A stretch of DNA of 64,000 nucleotides from Primulina eburnea (Eukaryota > Streptophyta > Magnoliopsida > Lamiales > Gesneriaceae), in assembly GCF_022965805.1 (NCBI RefSeq), contig NC_133104.1, positions 25,230,069-25,294,068 on the forward strand. Direction: 5' to 3'. Made by a program: the position numbers and the translations under genes. How positions within the stretch are numbered: the first letter of the stretch is position 1; each line of letters opens with the position of its first letter. Below, in pieces: positions 22,098 through 34,117 of this stretch. Under the pieces are notes generated by a model. The model was given only the letters and a program-made list of their open reading frames with translations. It searched no databases and was not told the DNA's origin.

Positions 22098-25000
22098 ATG
22101 AGTGGCTACGGTTTTTATCATAGGATCTCCAAGGCTTATTACAGCCACCCTCACCTCTCCAAGTTGCTTCTTGTTTTTACTGTCAGGTAATCTCGATTTC
22201 TTTCACGAGATTTATGTTTTTCATGTTGTTTTGAATTTCGAATAATCGATTGATGATATAGTTTTCTTTTTCGTTTTCCCGTAAATGTAAGAACATGTAT
22301 GCAGATTTATCCAACATTAAATGTTTACATCTGTTTTTATCTTTTTCGATGGAGAGTGTTTTGAGATCATATTGCTCCACTTAAACCCATTAATGTCTAA
22401 CCGAACGAAAGCCGGAACGAAACCTGTTGGGTTTTTTGGGTATTTATAGGTTAAACAAGTTAAATTGACCGTTCTAGGTCCATTTGGAAGAGTAAAATTT
22501 ATGTTTATTAAACTTAATATTTCTAAGAAAAACCATAATATTATTTGAAATATTGTTAATAATGCAGTGGTGGAGGAGGGGTGCTGACATACTCAGATAG
22601 CAGCCCATTTAGGACTAATACTGCTTTTGGTGATGATATTAAGAGGAAGAAAGTGGTGGTTCTTGGCACAGGTTGGGCTGGCACTAGCTTTCTCAAGAGC
22701 TTAAAAGATTCAAACTATGATGTTCAGATCGTATCCCCTCGCAACTACTTCGCATTCACTCCTTTGCTACCAAGTGTTACCAATGGCACCGTTGAAGCAC
22801 GAAGCATCGTCGAACCGATCCGTAACATCGTCCGAAAGGTGAGTATCAGATATCTACCTATTATGGCTCTTAGAAAATGTTCTTATGAATCAGGTTATTG
22901 CCCTTCCTAAATGGGTTGACTCATAAAATGCTAAAATGAAACCCATCATGTAGGGTGTACACAAGTTTATAGTAATATACATCTCGCTACTAATTAGAAA
23001 ATGAAAGTACGTATAATATATTTTATAAAATTCGAATTTAAAGGTCAAACAATACAAATTTAACCAGTAAAAATACATGTAGTTCGATCCAGTTGACAAC
23101 ATCGGTAATAACATGGGTTAGATTTGAGCCACAGATTAGAAGCTTGGTTTTGGTTCGAAATCAAAGGCGATCATCTCGAAATCGGTTTTGCGTTTTTCGA
23201 TTTATTATGCACACCAGTATCCATAATTATTTTTAGCGTGGAATTACTTTCTAACCAAACTTGTTTGTCTACAAATGGCAGAAAAAGTTTGCTGTTCAAT
23301 TCAAGGAAGCTGAATGCTACAAAATTGATACACAAAACAAGAAAGTGTACTGCCGATCAAGCCAAAAAACCAACTTAGGGGGGAACGAAGAATTTGCAGT
23401 GGACTATGATTATCTTGTGATAGCTATGGGTGCTCGGGCTAATACATTTAACACTCCTGGTGTTGTGGAGCATGCGCATTTCCTCAAGGTAACTTACATT
23501 TCTTAGACCATATATATATATATATCTCAATTTTATATAAATAAAATTTCTAAGATTAAAATATATCAAAGATTCGTCAATTATGTTCAAATTGAGTAAA
23601 ATGCTAGTGTATTTTCTTTTCTTTTTGTAGGAAATAGAAGATGCCCAGAGAATTCGCAGGTCGGTGATCGATTGTTTCGAGAGGGCAAGCCTTCCGAGCG
23701 TAAGTGAAGAGGAAAGGAAAAAGATTCTGCATTTTGTTGTCGTAGGAGGGGGGCCGACAGGGGTCGAGTTTGCAGCGGAGCTTCACGACTTTGTGATCGA
23801 GGATTTGGCCAAACTATATCCAACACTTAAGGATCATGTCAAAATCACGCTTCTTGAAGCTGGAGATCACATTTTGAACATGTTAGCATGATTACAGATT
23901 ATGCCATTATATTGTATCAGAAAGGAACGACCTTTCTTTTTAGTAACTTTATTGAATCTTTGTAGGTTTGACAAGAGAATAACAGCATTTGCTGAAGATA
24001 AGTTCAAAAGGGATGGTATCGATGTGAAAACCGGTTCAATGGTTACTAAGGTAACCGAAACAGAAATATGTACTAAGGAGAGAGCATCTGGACAATCTGC
24101 GTCGATCCCATATGGAATGGTTGTATGGTCAACTGGGATAGGAACGAGGCCGGTTATCATTGATTTTATGAAGCAAATTGGACAGGTTGGTACTTTTATG
24201 CTAATTTGCTAGTTGTATTATACCTACCATGCAATTGTTATAGACTTCTACCAAGCCTCACCGTGTATATACTTCTTGGGAGGGACAGACAAACAGACGA
24301 GTCTTAGCGACTGATGAATGGCTACGAGTGGAAGCGTGTGATAGCATCTACGCTCTAGGTGATTGTGCAACAATAAATCAACGTAAAGTCATGGTACGAG
24401 TTGTTTTCGTGATTCAAGATTCATTAATTTTGTGTGAAATTAATTAATAGATAGTATGTTTGAGTTGTTATCAGGAAGATATTTCAGCCATTTTCAGCAA
24501 GGCAGACACGAATAACACAGGCAGTCTCAAAGTCGAAGATTTCAAGGAAGTAATAAATGATATCTGTGAAAGGTACCCCCAAGTGGGAATTTACCTCAAG
24601 AAGAAACAGCTCAAGAACTTTGTTCATCTACTTAAGAACTCACATGGGGAAGCTGAATTGGACATCGAAAAGTTCAAGTCTGCACTTTCCGAAGTAGATT
24701 CACAGATGAAAAATCTGCCTGCAACAGCACAGGTAAAAAGAAATATATACCAAATCAGATTATTGCCTCCGACTTCATCTCATTAGATGGATTAGAAGAT
24801 GAAATTTCCGAAAAAAACTTTACCTTGTTTGTAGGTGGCCGCTCAACAAGGGTCATATCTTGCTGACTGTTTCAATAGGATGACATTGTGTGAGACATAT
24901 CCTGAAGGGCCATTGAGGTTCAGAGGAACCGGAAGACATCGCTTCCACCCATTCAGGTATGTAAAGTTTCGCTGTAATTACAGTGAAAAGGAACGGCAAA

Positions 25001-25439
25001 ATGCGTGGGCACACTATCTACTGAGGAAGAACAAAAATAAATCAGAGCTATTTTTTCCTAACAATAATTTTACCATCCCAAATAAATGATACTCGCTAGT
25101 TTCTTCAACAACTTTGATGTTTATTAATCATGGGTTGGCTCAATGAAAGGTACAAACATTTCGGGCAATTCGCTCCGTTGGGAGGAGAACAGACTGCAGC
25201 TCAGCTTCCAGGAGACTGGGTTTCAATAGGTCAGAGCACCCAATGGCTCTGGTACTCAGTGTATGCCAGGTAAAGATTTTCCGATCTCACATAGATTCAG
25301 TTCGTGTAGCATTCGCTTATTTCTGGTAACTTTTCCTTCATAATAATGCAGTAAGCTAGTGAGCTGGCGCACGAGAATTCTGGTGATCTCTGACTGGGGA
25401 AGGCGCTTTATATTTGGTAGAGACTCAAGCAGAATATGA
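22098..25439 (+). CDS. NDB2: External alternative NAD(P)H dehydrogenase, NDB2 type
   Basis: Type II NAD(P)H dehydrogenase on the outer face of the inner mitochondrial membrane; it oxidises cytosolic NADH and reduces ubiquinone without proton pumping. Ten exons, all introns GT-AG: 22098-22186, 22568-22838, 23282-23488, 23631-23881, 23966-24185, 24289-24393, 24475-24732, 24835-24956, 25150-25269, 25352-25439. They join in frame to 576 residues, the usual NDB length. Seen: FAD-binding GTGWAG (63-68); second Rossmann motif GGGPTG (228-233); Glu265 at the end of the following beta strand, the residue linked with NADH preference in NDB2 (Gln in NDB1); EF-hand loop 392-403; conserved C-terminus ending GRDSSRI. 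The N-terminus (ISKAYYSHPHLSKLL, then SGGGG) suits a mitochondrial presequence of NDB2 rather than NDB1. Odd: the EF-hand has Asn at position 3 and Asp instead of Glu at position 12. Exon joins were placed by frame and family similarity. It is the only clearly intact gene here. Confidence 0.95.
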
Positions 25440-25830
25440 CGCGATTCAGAAGGAAATGGCTACTACTGTCTCTGGCCTTCAACATTCTGTTATTGGCAAT
25501 TTGACCCGCAAAATTTTGTCACCACTGCTTTTCAAAGTTTTAAGTTTGTGTTTTTTCTCACTATTGACCCAAAAATTGATGAGTTTCGTTACAGAAGATT
25601 AATTATAAACTCTGCAATTCGTCAATCCGAACAGGGTTAACTGAGAAACGGCTATTGAAAGTTTTACTGCAGAATTTATCATCTTCAATGTTTCTTAAAG
25701 TCACTTCCTTGTACACATTCAAAGCAAGGCACACTATATCACATCAAGATTTAGGGGAATATGTCTCATCTTCTTGAAACTGAAAATCAAAGCTCGATAG
25801 ATGTGAATTGACTGTATATTCCCCTACATT
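25440..25830. other. 3' flank between NDB2 and PPR fragment
   Basis: Convergent intergenic space. The first ~200 bp after the NDB2 stop presumably hold its 3' UTR and polyadenylation site, but I see no clear AATAAA. The part next to 25830 would be the 3' UTR of the PPR fragment. No other gene is supported. Confidence 0.5.
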
Positions 25831-26223
25831 TCATACAGCAAAAATTTTCGGGGCTTCTTGAATGTTACCTGATCTACCAAGGATCTCAATCAAAGCTTTG
25901 AAAGAATATTCATCCGGTGGAAGTCCCCTTTCACTCGTCTCCTTAAAATATGCTAAGCACAAATCCAGTCTACCCATTTTCCGAAAATGGTTTAACATGG
26001 TATTGTATGTGACAGCATCTGGAAAAACTCGTGCTGTTTTCATAAAATTAAATTCTTGTAACATTTCATCTACTCGATCAAGCCTACCCAAAAATGTCAA
26101 AATGGTATTATACGTAACCAGGTTTGGTTTACAATTGAAACTATTCATATGATTAAACTCCACCAATGCCTTTTCAACATGTCCACATGATACCCTCAGA
26201 AGAATCCGGGTCATGGATGACAC
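25831..26223 (-). pseudogene. PPR protein, C-terminal fragment
   Basis: 130 residues of P-type pentatricopeptide repeats, a family of organelle RNA-binding proteins. Two complete 35-residue repeats are visible, beginning NLVTYNTILTFLGRLDRVDE and DAVTYNTMLNHFRKMGRLDL, with most of a repeat before (VEKALVEFNHMNSFNCKP) and after (DEYSFKALIEILGRSGNIQE). The reading ends naturally with a stop at 25831. Upstream there is no target peptide and no further repeat: at ~26218 the sequence changes to a gypsy LTR (TGACACGAG...), so the 5' part was removed or displaced by that insertion. I see the missing half nowhere in the window. It could be a small remaining exon of a gene extending elsewhere, but a truncated pseudogene is more likely. 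It is convergent with NDB2. Confidence 0.8.
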
Positions 26224-26776
26224 GAGACAAAAAATAGATGACCAGGGTCATGGTAAGATTATAGAAGGAACTCGTAAGAAGCCGGGCAGGTGAGTGCCCG
26301 GGACGTCATGTACCTAGGCAATCGGAGGCTCGAGCTCTCAGGCGAATTCCCGGGTGGTAACTCTCTACTCAGGATGCCTCCATAATAGTACCACATTCGA
26401 GTGATAAAGCAGACAATATCTTATCTCGATTAGCGTGCCAGACAGTATCTTATTGATTTGACATAATGGGAAAGTCAAGGTAGCATTACAGCAAGTAGAT
26501 GCGGCTACAGGTGGTAAGTAGTCACTGAAAAAAAGGTAATCATGAGATTTCCCTCCTATAAATAACAAGTATATTTTACATTTGAAAAAGAGACATATTC
26601 CTAGATTTTGGATATTATCGTGTATTTACCTTCACACATACACAACCGCTTTTCATCATTTTTTACCTGCTGAGTTAAGCATCGTAGTGGCTACGCCGAA
26701 AATCCTCCGGCGTCCATTCACGAGTTCATCTTCTTGTTTGCATGATATAGTTGCAGCAACCATCACATACAAATAT
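26218..26776 (+). mobile_element. Gypsy (Tat/Athila-like) LTR, 5' segment
   Basis: Begins TGACACGAG at the break of the PPR fragment. It holds 'ctcctataaataacaag' near 26554 (TATA-like) and the stretch 'gctgagttaagcatcgtagtggctacgccgaaaatcctccggcg' region near 26670, which I associate with R/U5 of plant Tat-lineage LTRs. It runs into the 3.0-kb solo LTR at 26777 and resumes at 29787 before a gag on the same strand. The left border is inferred from the end of PPR homology. Confidence 0.55.
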
Positions 26777-29700
26777 TGTAACGTCTCACTAATTTTAAAA
26801 GTGCGGAGTTTTTTTTTTTTTTTTTAAAATAAAAGCTCGCATTTTCGAAATAACATTTAAAATCATCGTATTTATCTTACAGTAAAAATAGTTCAGTTAA
26901 ATTAACAAAATTCATCCAAAATCATACGTAAACATAAACATATAAAATTCTTAAAATCATCAACGTATGAAAATATTCATCTCCTCTCAATCTCATAAAT
27001 CGTAATGCGGAAAACATGTGGTCCTCGGGTCGTGTCACCGCACCAGGTCTGCCTACTCAGAGTTCGGTACCTCCAGTCTCCTCAACATTTAGCTCACTTG
27101 CAACACACACGCCTAGTGAGTCTAAAGACTCAACACACCTGTACCAGGAATAACAAGTACATATACATAGCACACAGCAGTGAAAAATATCATACTCAAC
27201 ATATCTTTCATGAACTTAAAAGCATAACGTAAACGTGTCGTGTAAAATCATATCGTATTAAAATCATGTCATCATATACGTATACGTGTCGTGTAAATCA
27301 TATCGTATTAAAATCATGTCATAATATACGTATACGTGTCGTGTAAAATCATATCGTGTAAAATCATGTCATCTCATGTCACCATATACGTATACATTTT
27401 CTTTTTAATTGAATTCAGTTCATTAGTTGTGACTTTCGTATCAGCTCTATCGTATCAGCTCTATCGATGGATCCATCTATAAAAACCGTGGTACCCGGCG
27501 GCAGGGGACATCAGCGACAGCATTACCCGCCCACTGAGCCCGGGCCTCAGCTCATCATATCATGTCAATGAAAATACGATCGTCGGGCTCCCTCTGGGGC
27601 CTTCTCCCGTAAACGGGCTCCCTCTGGGGCCTTTTCCCTCACGATATCTCCAATCATATCATCGTATACATACATCGTCAGTCACAACCAACTCCCATCA
27701 TTCAAAAACATTATCATTTTCATCACTTATCAAAATCATGCATATACGTAAATTTTTTTTTTTATTAAAATCAATCATGCAACGTATTTTCATAATTTCA
27801 TAAAAATCATATTCATGATGCATAAACATTTAAAACATGATAAAATGTGCTCAGGGCGCTGCCAGGACCAAAATCTCACCCTGGGTGCAAAATGACCATT
27901 TTGCCCCTGGAAACCCGAAAGTTATCATTTCACCCCTGGACCTCTAAAATTGACCCGAAGCTTACCAAACTCCTTAAAATATCCCAAAATATTTTTAAAA
28001 GCATTCCTAGACGTAAGTTCGAGCCCACAAACAAAACTCAATCGCTTTGTTTTAAAACTCGAACCGGGTCCCAGTTTTAACCCGAATCGAATCAAAACAC
28101 ACCCAATTTTTTTTCCAACTTATTGTCATATCTTAAAACACTTTAAAGGTCTTAAATCAATGTCATTAGATCCTCCCACTCATGGCTTAAAATTTCAGAA
28201 TGTGTCCAAAACACTCGGTCTTACCCTATATTGCCACCTCATGCAAGCCTTTCTTCCCAACTCACGTCTCCAACATATTTAATATTCCTACCCACCACTA
28301 TCCTCACTTGTCTAGCCCCTAAGGGTCACCGAAAACACCTTAATTAACCTCCTAAACCAGCTTAACAGTAGCATAAAGCTGCTGGACAGAACCCGCTCTT
28401 GACGAACGCCTCAAACTCTAGTGTCGTACCTAGCCAACTCGAGCTTAGCCCTCTCTAGATTGAACCCAACATGTACCAGCCCACTACTGGACCGTGACCA
28501 GCCCGAGGACTCACTTAAACATAGCCTACAGTCCCATGCAAATCGAGAATCACTTGCACTCGCCATCCACCCAACAACACTCACTCGCGGCCAAACCCAA
28601 TCACCCGACTCCAAGCGTTTCCAAAGGCATGACCAGCAGGTGGTGGACCTCCCCTAGCCTCGGTTAGACCCTCTTGGATCGAGCCTTATCATGGTTCAGC
28701 CCATGCCCGACTGAACTATCCCAAACAGTACACCAAACCACCCCAAACCTTGTCCTACGAATCACGGCCTCTAGCATACCGCCCCATATCTCGATTCCAG
28801 CCTAATACCAGCATGAAATCCTTCGTTTACAGCCCCCTAGTGACCAAAAGCCAGCAGCCCCTTGCACCCATCAACAAAACGTGAGAGTTATGCAAAGATT
28901 TACTCAAAAACCATATTAACCAAACCATGATCTGAAAAATATTGCATGGACCGAATGTTAAGTACATGAAGCACACAAAACAGCATGTATATGGCGTATG
29001 TGATGCAGAAACGAAAGTACAATGCGTGCCTTAGATGTTTGGAGAGCAAGACCGATGTGAAGGATTCAAGATGAAGTTTTTCTTTGAAATGCAAGTGTAG
29101 AACCGAGACCCATATTTATTTAATGAAGGGAAAGAAAAGAACAATGATAGTTGGCTTGAAAAAGATGTGAAAAGGAAGTGTGCCGGTTGTTGAATCTCAA
29201 ATTAAAAGATGTAGGGTTATTTAATTATTAATGTTTCACTAACAATTATATTAATTAGTTTTTATTTTAAATTAAAAGAGTTTAAGCCCAACAATCTTAA
29301 AAATAGGTCCATTAAATCCAAACACACTCCCGAAAAATATTTCGTGTTGAAAAGTTTTTGAAAATAATCGTCGAACCTTCAAAAAGTCCCTCGATTCGAT
29401 AAAATTTATGTACCGTTAAAAATTAAAATCACGCGGGTAAAAATACCCAATAAATCCCAATTCTAGAAAAATACATTTAAAACATCTTATATTAATTAAT
29501 AAAATGAATCATGTAGTTAAAATAATTTTTTCTGAAAATTCTCCGGTCTCCGTTTCTCGTTCGAACAGGAAATGAAACTTAAAAATCTTTAATGCATGAA
29601 CGTTTAAAATTTCGTTAAATAAATTCTATCATGCATGAATTATGCATAAAAATTATTATACACAAATTAATAAAATAAACACGCATTTTATGCTTTAAAA

Positions 29701-29781
29701 GAATTTAATAAAATATCAAAGAAATTTAATAATTTGATTGCATGTGATTCACGTAGAATTTCTGATTTTCGGGACGTTACA
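26777..29781 (-). mobile_element. Solo LTR (gypsy, 3.0 kb), TSD AATAT
   Basis: Starts TGTAACGTC and ends GACGTTACA, a 9-bp terminal inverted repeat, flanked by AATAT at 26772-26776 and 29782-29786. Orientation is minus by comparison with the LTR next to a PBS and gag at 32085. Inside are three ~51-bp tandem units (27233-27384) and a duplicated 'cgggctccctctggggcctt' (27587-27635). Open frames between 27850 and 28660 overlap on both strands and look like nothing known. No genes. Confidence 0.9.
27233..27384. repeat. ~51-bp tandem repeat, 3 units
   Basis: Units start acgtgtcgtg at 27233, 27284 and 27334, and share 'aaatcatatcgtat' and 'aaatcatgtcat'. They lie inside the solo LTR. Confidence 0.8.
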
Positions 29782-29786
29782 AATAT

Positions 29787-29970
29787 ACCTTCACGGCAAG
29801 CTATATTTTCTTGCTCATTTTCCTAAACAAAACTCTTATCCGATTCGGTGGATTGCCCCGACCCAGCTTACCCAATTCAACCGATTCGGTGGATTGCCCC
29901 TTCTTATCATGCTACCTAGTCCGGAGGGGAGCAGGAGCAAGATCAAGAGGGGAGAGAAGAGGAGTTGAGA
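29787..29970 (+). mobile_element. Gypsy leader between LTR and gag
   Basis: Continues the element broken by the solo LTR. It contains a 20-bp direct repeat 'ccgattcggtggattgcccc' at about 29839 and 29880. It leads into the gag start codon at 29971. Confidence 0.6.
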
Positions 29971-30545
29971 ATGGAGGAGAAGGAGTCTAGTGCTGGTTTC
30001 AAGTCCCCTACTGTGGCTGAGGAGTTGGAGGAGTTGATGCAGAAGATGAAGATTTTGGAGGGACAAATGAAAGGACAGAATAATGCTCAGGTGATTACTA
30101 AGGGATGCATTTTTGTTGAAGCCATCGTCCGGGAACCTCTGCTTGAGCATTTCAAGTCCTCGAAGATCAAGGATTATGATGGGAGTGCTGATCCTGAGGA
30201 GAATCTGGCCCGATTTGAAAATATGGCTATGTTGCATTGCTATGGGGATAGAATCAAGTGCAAAGAATTCTTAACTACTCTGGTGGACTCAGCCTAGAGG
30301 TGATTTGAAGGATTATCCCCTCAAAGCATCCAATCTTTCGAAGACTTTCAAAAATTGTTCTTTCACCACTTCAGCAACATCAATAAGTATAAAAGAACTG
30401 CTTTCATTATATTTGAAATAAAGCAGAGCCCCAAAGAAAATTTGAGGGTGTATATCCGGAGGTTCAACCGATTTGCTCTGGATGTTCCTTCATGTGGAGC
30501 TGTCAAATGTTCCTCTGCGGCCTCTATAAAGTCTAGTTCAAACGA
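29971..30545 (+). pseudogene. Ty3/gypsy (Tat-like) gag fragment
   Basis: Reading from MEEKESSAGFKSPTVAEELEE through a retrotransposon-gag core: HFKSSKIKDYDGSADPEENL, DRIKCKEFLTTLVDSA, then a TAG stop (30295-30297, expected Gln), then RWFEGLSPQSIQSFEDFQKL, KYKRTAFIIFEIKQSPKENL and RRFNRFALDVPSCGA. The protein would form the particle shell. It lies on the same strand as the LTR at 26218. The frame degenerates after about 30510 and meets a TGTAACG LTR at 30546, so zinc knuckle, protease and RT are absent. Product loss is clear; lineage assignment to Tat (Retand/Ogre-like) is from overall resemblance. Confidence 0.85.
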
Positions 30546-31335
30546 TGTAACGTGACTGCATACAAATCTAGGATTTTATTAAAATTTCCAATTTATTATT
30601 CTAAATGCATGAAGTACATGATCAAGACATGATTTTTATGATTATATGGCATGATTTACTTGACTGCATAAAACAGGGCTTTTAGCACCATTCGATGCTC
30701 GAACGAGGAAAAGAGATCAGAGACAGTTGAGGAAAAATGTCTTATTAAATAATTATTTTTAATTATTTAAAATATGGTGTATTTATCATGTAATTTTTGA
30801 AAATGAGCATTTTTAAGATATTTTTATGCGTTGAACCGTAATATAAACCGGTAAGCGACTTTTAGCAAAATGAAGGACTTTTTGAGGGGTTATTATGTCT
30901 GAACACGTATCTAAACAAAATATTTTATGTACTCGTTAATCGGCCTAATGGGCCTATTATAGTATGATTTTTGGCCTTGGATGCTACACTTAAATATCAA
31001 AATTTGGCCCAACTATTTCATTTTCTCCTTTACCCTACATGCTCCCAAAAAAAAAAAACCCTAGTGCCCACCCCTCACTTCGGACGCACCATCATCTCGC
31101 ATCTAGCAGCAGGTTTTTGATCGGTTTTGCAAGGAAAAATGCAGCCAAGGTCTTCCTCGTCCTTCTGATTTGCCTCTCTCGCGTGGTTGAGTTATTTTTC
31201 GAGCGTATAAACGCAAAGGCATACCGTATACCTTTGTTTTCTCGTCTTTCACACCATAATATATATTGTTGAATGTTTATGCACAATCCATGGCAGATTT
31301 CATGTCGCCTTCCTGTTTTTTTTTTTTGTTGTATG
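30546..31335 (+). mobile_element. Gypsy LTR fragment, plus orientation
   Basis: Starts TGTAACGTGACTGC and continues with text that is the reverse-orientation counterpart of the LTR tails ('aggacttttgaggggttat' near 30879 against 'ccttcaaaaagtc' elsewhere). It stops around 31335 at a T-rich tract, where a minus-strand gag begins. ORFs at 31039-31286 on both strands are chance. Confidence 0.6.
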
Positions 31336-31351
31336 CCACGCTGATGTCTCT

Positions 31352-31852
31352 TTACCGCAACGTCATGAACTCCCTATTCACAGGGGAGCGTACTTCCTCA
31401 GTGAAGTACTTTGAGTAAAAGACATCCTTGAAACCAGTCCAAGTCAGTGTTTGCAAGTTCACTGACACAGATGCGCTCTCCCACCACAGTCCGACGTCTC
31501 CTGTCAGCAGGAAAGTGGCACACCTCACCCTGTCTGCATCCTGAAGCTCCATGAAAGCAAAAATTACATCGATGGACTTAATATATCCCTCAGCTTTCAT
31601 CGGGTTAGTAGTCCCTGAGAACCCCTTTGAGTCCATCCTCTTAAACCTCTCATAAACCGCCTCTGGTCTGGGCCTCGCCCCTGTATCCACTTCAGCATAG
31701 TTCTCCGCAAATTGTGCGAAGAACCGAGCCATCCCTGCAAGCATCTGAGCCTACATATCTGGCGGCGGACGAGGAGGAGTGGCCCTCTCCCTATCCTGAG
31801 GCTCTCTATCCTCATCGCCTGCTCCACGCACAATCCTACGTCTGGGAGGCAT
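31352..31852 (-). pseudogene. Ty3/gypsy (chromovirus-like) gag fragment
   Basis: From a Met codon at 31850-31852 (MPPRRRIVRGAGDEDREPQD...), through a TAG stop near 31753, then MARFFAQFAENYAEVDTGAR, YERFKRMDSKGFSGTTNPMK, VRCATFLLTGDVGLWWESAS, LQTLTWTGFKDVFYSKYFTE and REFMTLR, where a TAA replaces an expected Gln codon. The sequence ends at a T-tract at ~31335 soon after. It lies directly downstream (minus strand) of a PBS (32070-32082) and 5' LTR, so it is the start of a truncated element. It is the same family as 4536-4904 but extends further. The shared MPPRRR-type start supports the initiation codon. Confidence 0.9.
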
Positions 31853-32069
31853 ATTGTTCCAAAATTTACCCAACACGTAAACCCAACAAGCATGAACATA
31901 ATATCAATATCATAAGATGCGCGTAATTCGAACGTAAACATGAACATGCTGAAATCATGACTTGATGCTTAATACATGAAAGAATTTAAAACTTTGAACT
32001 TACAGACTTGAGGTGCGACTTCGTGAGCTTCTCGCAACTGGTAGTAGGCATAACCCTTTACAAGAACAC

Positions 32070-32082
32070 GGCTCTGATACCA
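32070..32082 (-). other. Primer-binding site
   Basis: The minus strand reads TGGTATCAGAGCC, perfect for initiator tRNA-Met, two bases from the LTR end at 32085. Confidence 0.9.
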
Positions 32083-33319
32083 ACTGTAACGTACCGTACT
32101 TTTAAACATACTGAAAGTTTGCGAAAAAATAACAAATTTCTTAAATAAATAATAAGATTTCAAATTGCGATAAAATAATATGCTCGTCTAAATATATTTG
32201 AAATAAGAATAATTACAAATAAAGTTTGCAAAAAGTAATCGATTAAACATCGTAAACAGTCTCATGAAAATTAGAGTATTTGAAACATGTATAAAGTCTT
32301 AAAAACGTAGGCAATCCTCGGGTTTAGCCTCTGTGCAGTCCGAGCCAGCTCATTGGTCCCCACCCCTCGTCTCCTCAAACTCTTCCTCACCTACATCGAT
32401 CAAGTTTAGTGAGTATAAGACCCAACATGTATAAACTGGGAATAACAAGTAATACATAATAAAACCACATGCAATTTAAAGTAGGACATACATATTTAAA
32501 CTTGAATGTACTTGCACAAAAACAGACGTGCCATCATATCGTAAATCTTTTTATAAACATACTTTCATCATAGATACTTGAGCATACATAAACATCATCA
32601 TTTTGCGTAGAGATATGTTTCAAAGCAAGTGACTCATTCATAAATGCGCCTGATCAGACTAAACCACAATATTGGACTGGCAGGGATGTTCACTACCACA
32701 TACATGAGATCACCGGCCATGCTTCACCGGTGGATTGATCCATGGTCATGCTTTATCACTTTCCAATCTCGATCTAAACCCGATCATGATTTACTGGGGT
32801 TGAGAGGTCACCGGCCACGTTCACCAGCTTCCAAACACGTTCATATTTGGTCACAAGACATTTAGCATACCTCAAAAACATAAAATATTTTCTTTTGCAC
32901 GTCGAACATACTTATATTGCATTGAGGGATTTGTTGGATCTCATCTGGGGCTCCCGCTGCACATACATACTAGTACATTCCCAACAACTTTAAAATTCAT
33001 AACTTAACCGCACCAACAAACTCGCCACCAAAGTTATTAAATAAATTAAGACTTTCTAGACCTCTCGGGACTTGACCACATTTGATCAATATACCAACTC
33101 ATGACTCGAACCCCGAAACAATCTTGGCATGGAGTAAGAAATTTCCCAAGCAATGGAAGACACGAACCTCGCCTAAACCAGAGTTCAACGTTCCCCAATC
33201 AAAATTCATAACATCTAAACTAACTTTCACTATGCATGGACACAACGACGTAATAGTACCCAAAGGAAGCAATAGCACCTAAATCGAAGCCAGAAAAATG
33301 CCAAAACCAATGCCTAGGC

Positions 33320-33445
33320 GCAGAAGTGCAGCGTTGCAGCGTCAGACTGGAGCCTAGGTGCTACACTGCAGCGTTGCCTGGTGAAAAACTGTAGCACTAC
33401 AGTGCTCCTGGTGCAGCGCTGCGGCTCTAGTCTGGCGCAAATTCA
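33320..33445. repeat. GC-rich repetitive cassette in gypsy LTR
   Basis: Repeated and partly palindromic words: CCTAGGCGC and GCCTAGGTGC, GCAGCGTTGC twice, TGTAGCACTACA, GCAGCGCTGC. It lies between the same anchors as the cassettes at 6032 and 35199 but is unrelated to them in sequence. The internal period is shorter (about 30 bp). Confidence 0.75.
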
Positions 33446-34117
33446 ACCCCAAAAATCCATATTCTACCCATTCCCTTCCCAATGACTTATAATGCCACCA
33501 AATCCATTCCGACTTGAAAAGAAACACCGAAAGACAAATGATCACACCTCATGACACCACCTATGCAGCAAGGAACACTCGGCGATTCCCAACGAAGCCT
33601 GCAACAAACAATTCTCAAGAACACAATCAAGAACACGTTTTCATAAAATCACAGTTTGAGCAGTCCCACAAAAAAGATCATAACTCACTCGTTTTGGTCA
33701 AAAATTACGAATTTACTTTCAAATCTAAGGTATCGAAGAGTACTACATTTTATAGGTTGAAAGGTTTTCTATAAAGTCGACAAAAAATTCACAATACACA
33801 AAATGACAACAAAATCGATTTTTAGATCTAAAATTTTGGTCCAAAATTGTTTCAAATCATTTTGCTCAAACCTTTGCACAACATACATGAATTTTGTACA
33901 CAATAAACATCAAAGCATATAATATGATGAGATTGATCCAGAAATGAAAGAATATAAATGCTTTTGATGAATATACTCACGAAACGACGATACCAAAATG
34001 GAGAGAATGCGAGGGTTGATCCGGGACGGATTATGGCACGTTTTATTACTACAAACTGAATGTAAAGTAGCTGGAAAAATCGAAGAGGAAGGGGATGCTG
34101 GAGAGGGTAACAAGAAC

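Noticed and set aside
25862..26152. 96-codon ORF on the plus strand
   Set aside because: It is the complement of the PPR repeats, which explain the sequence.
28411..28657. Overlapping ORFs of 67 and 78 codons
   Set aside because: They lie on opposite strands of a solo LTR with no recognisable protein pattern.
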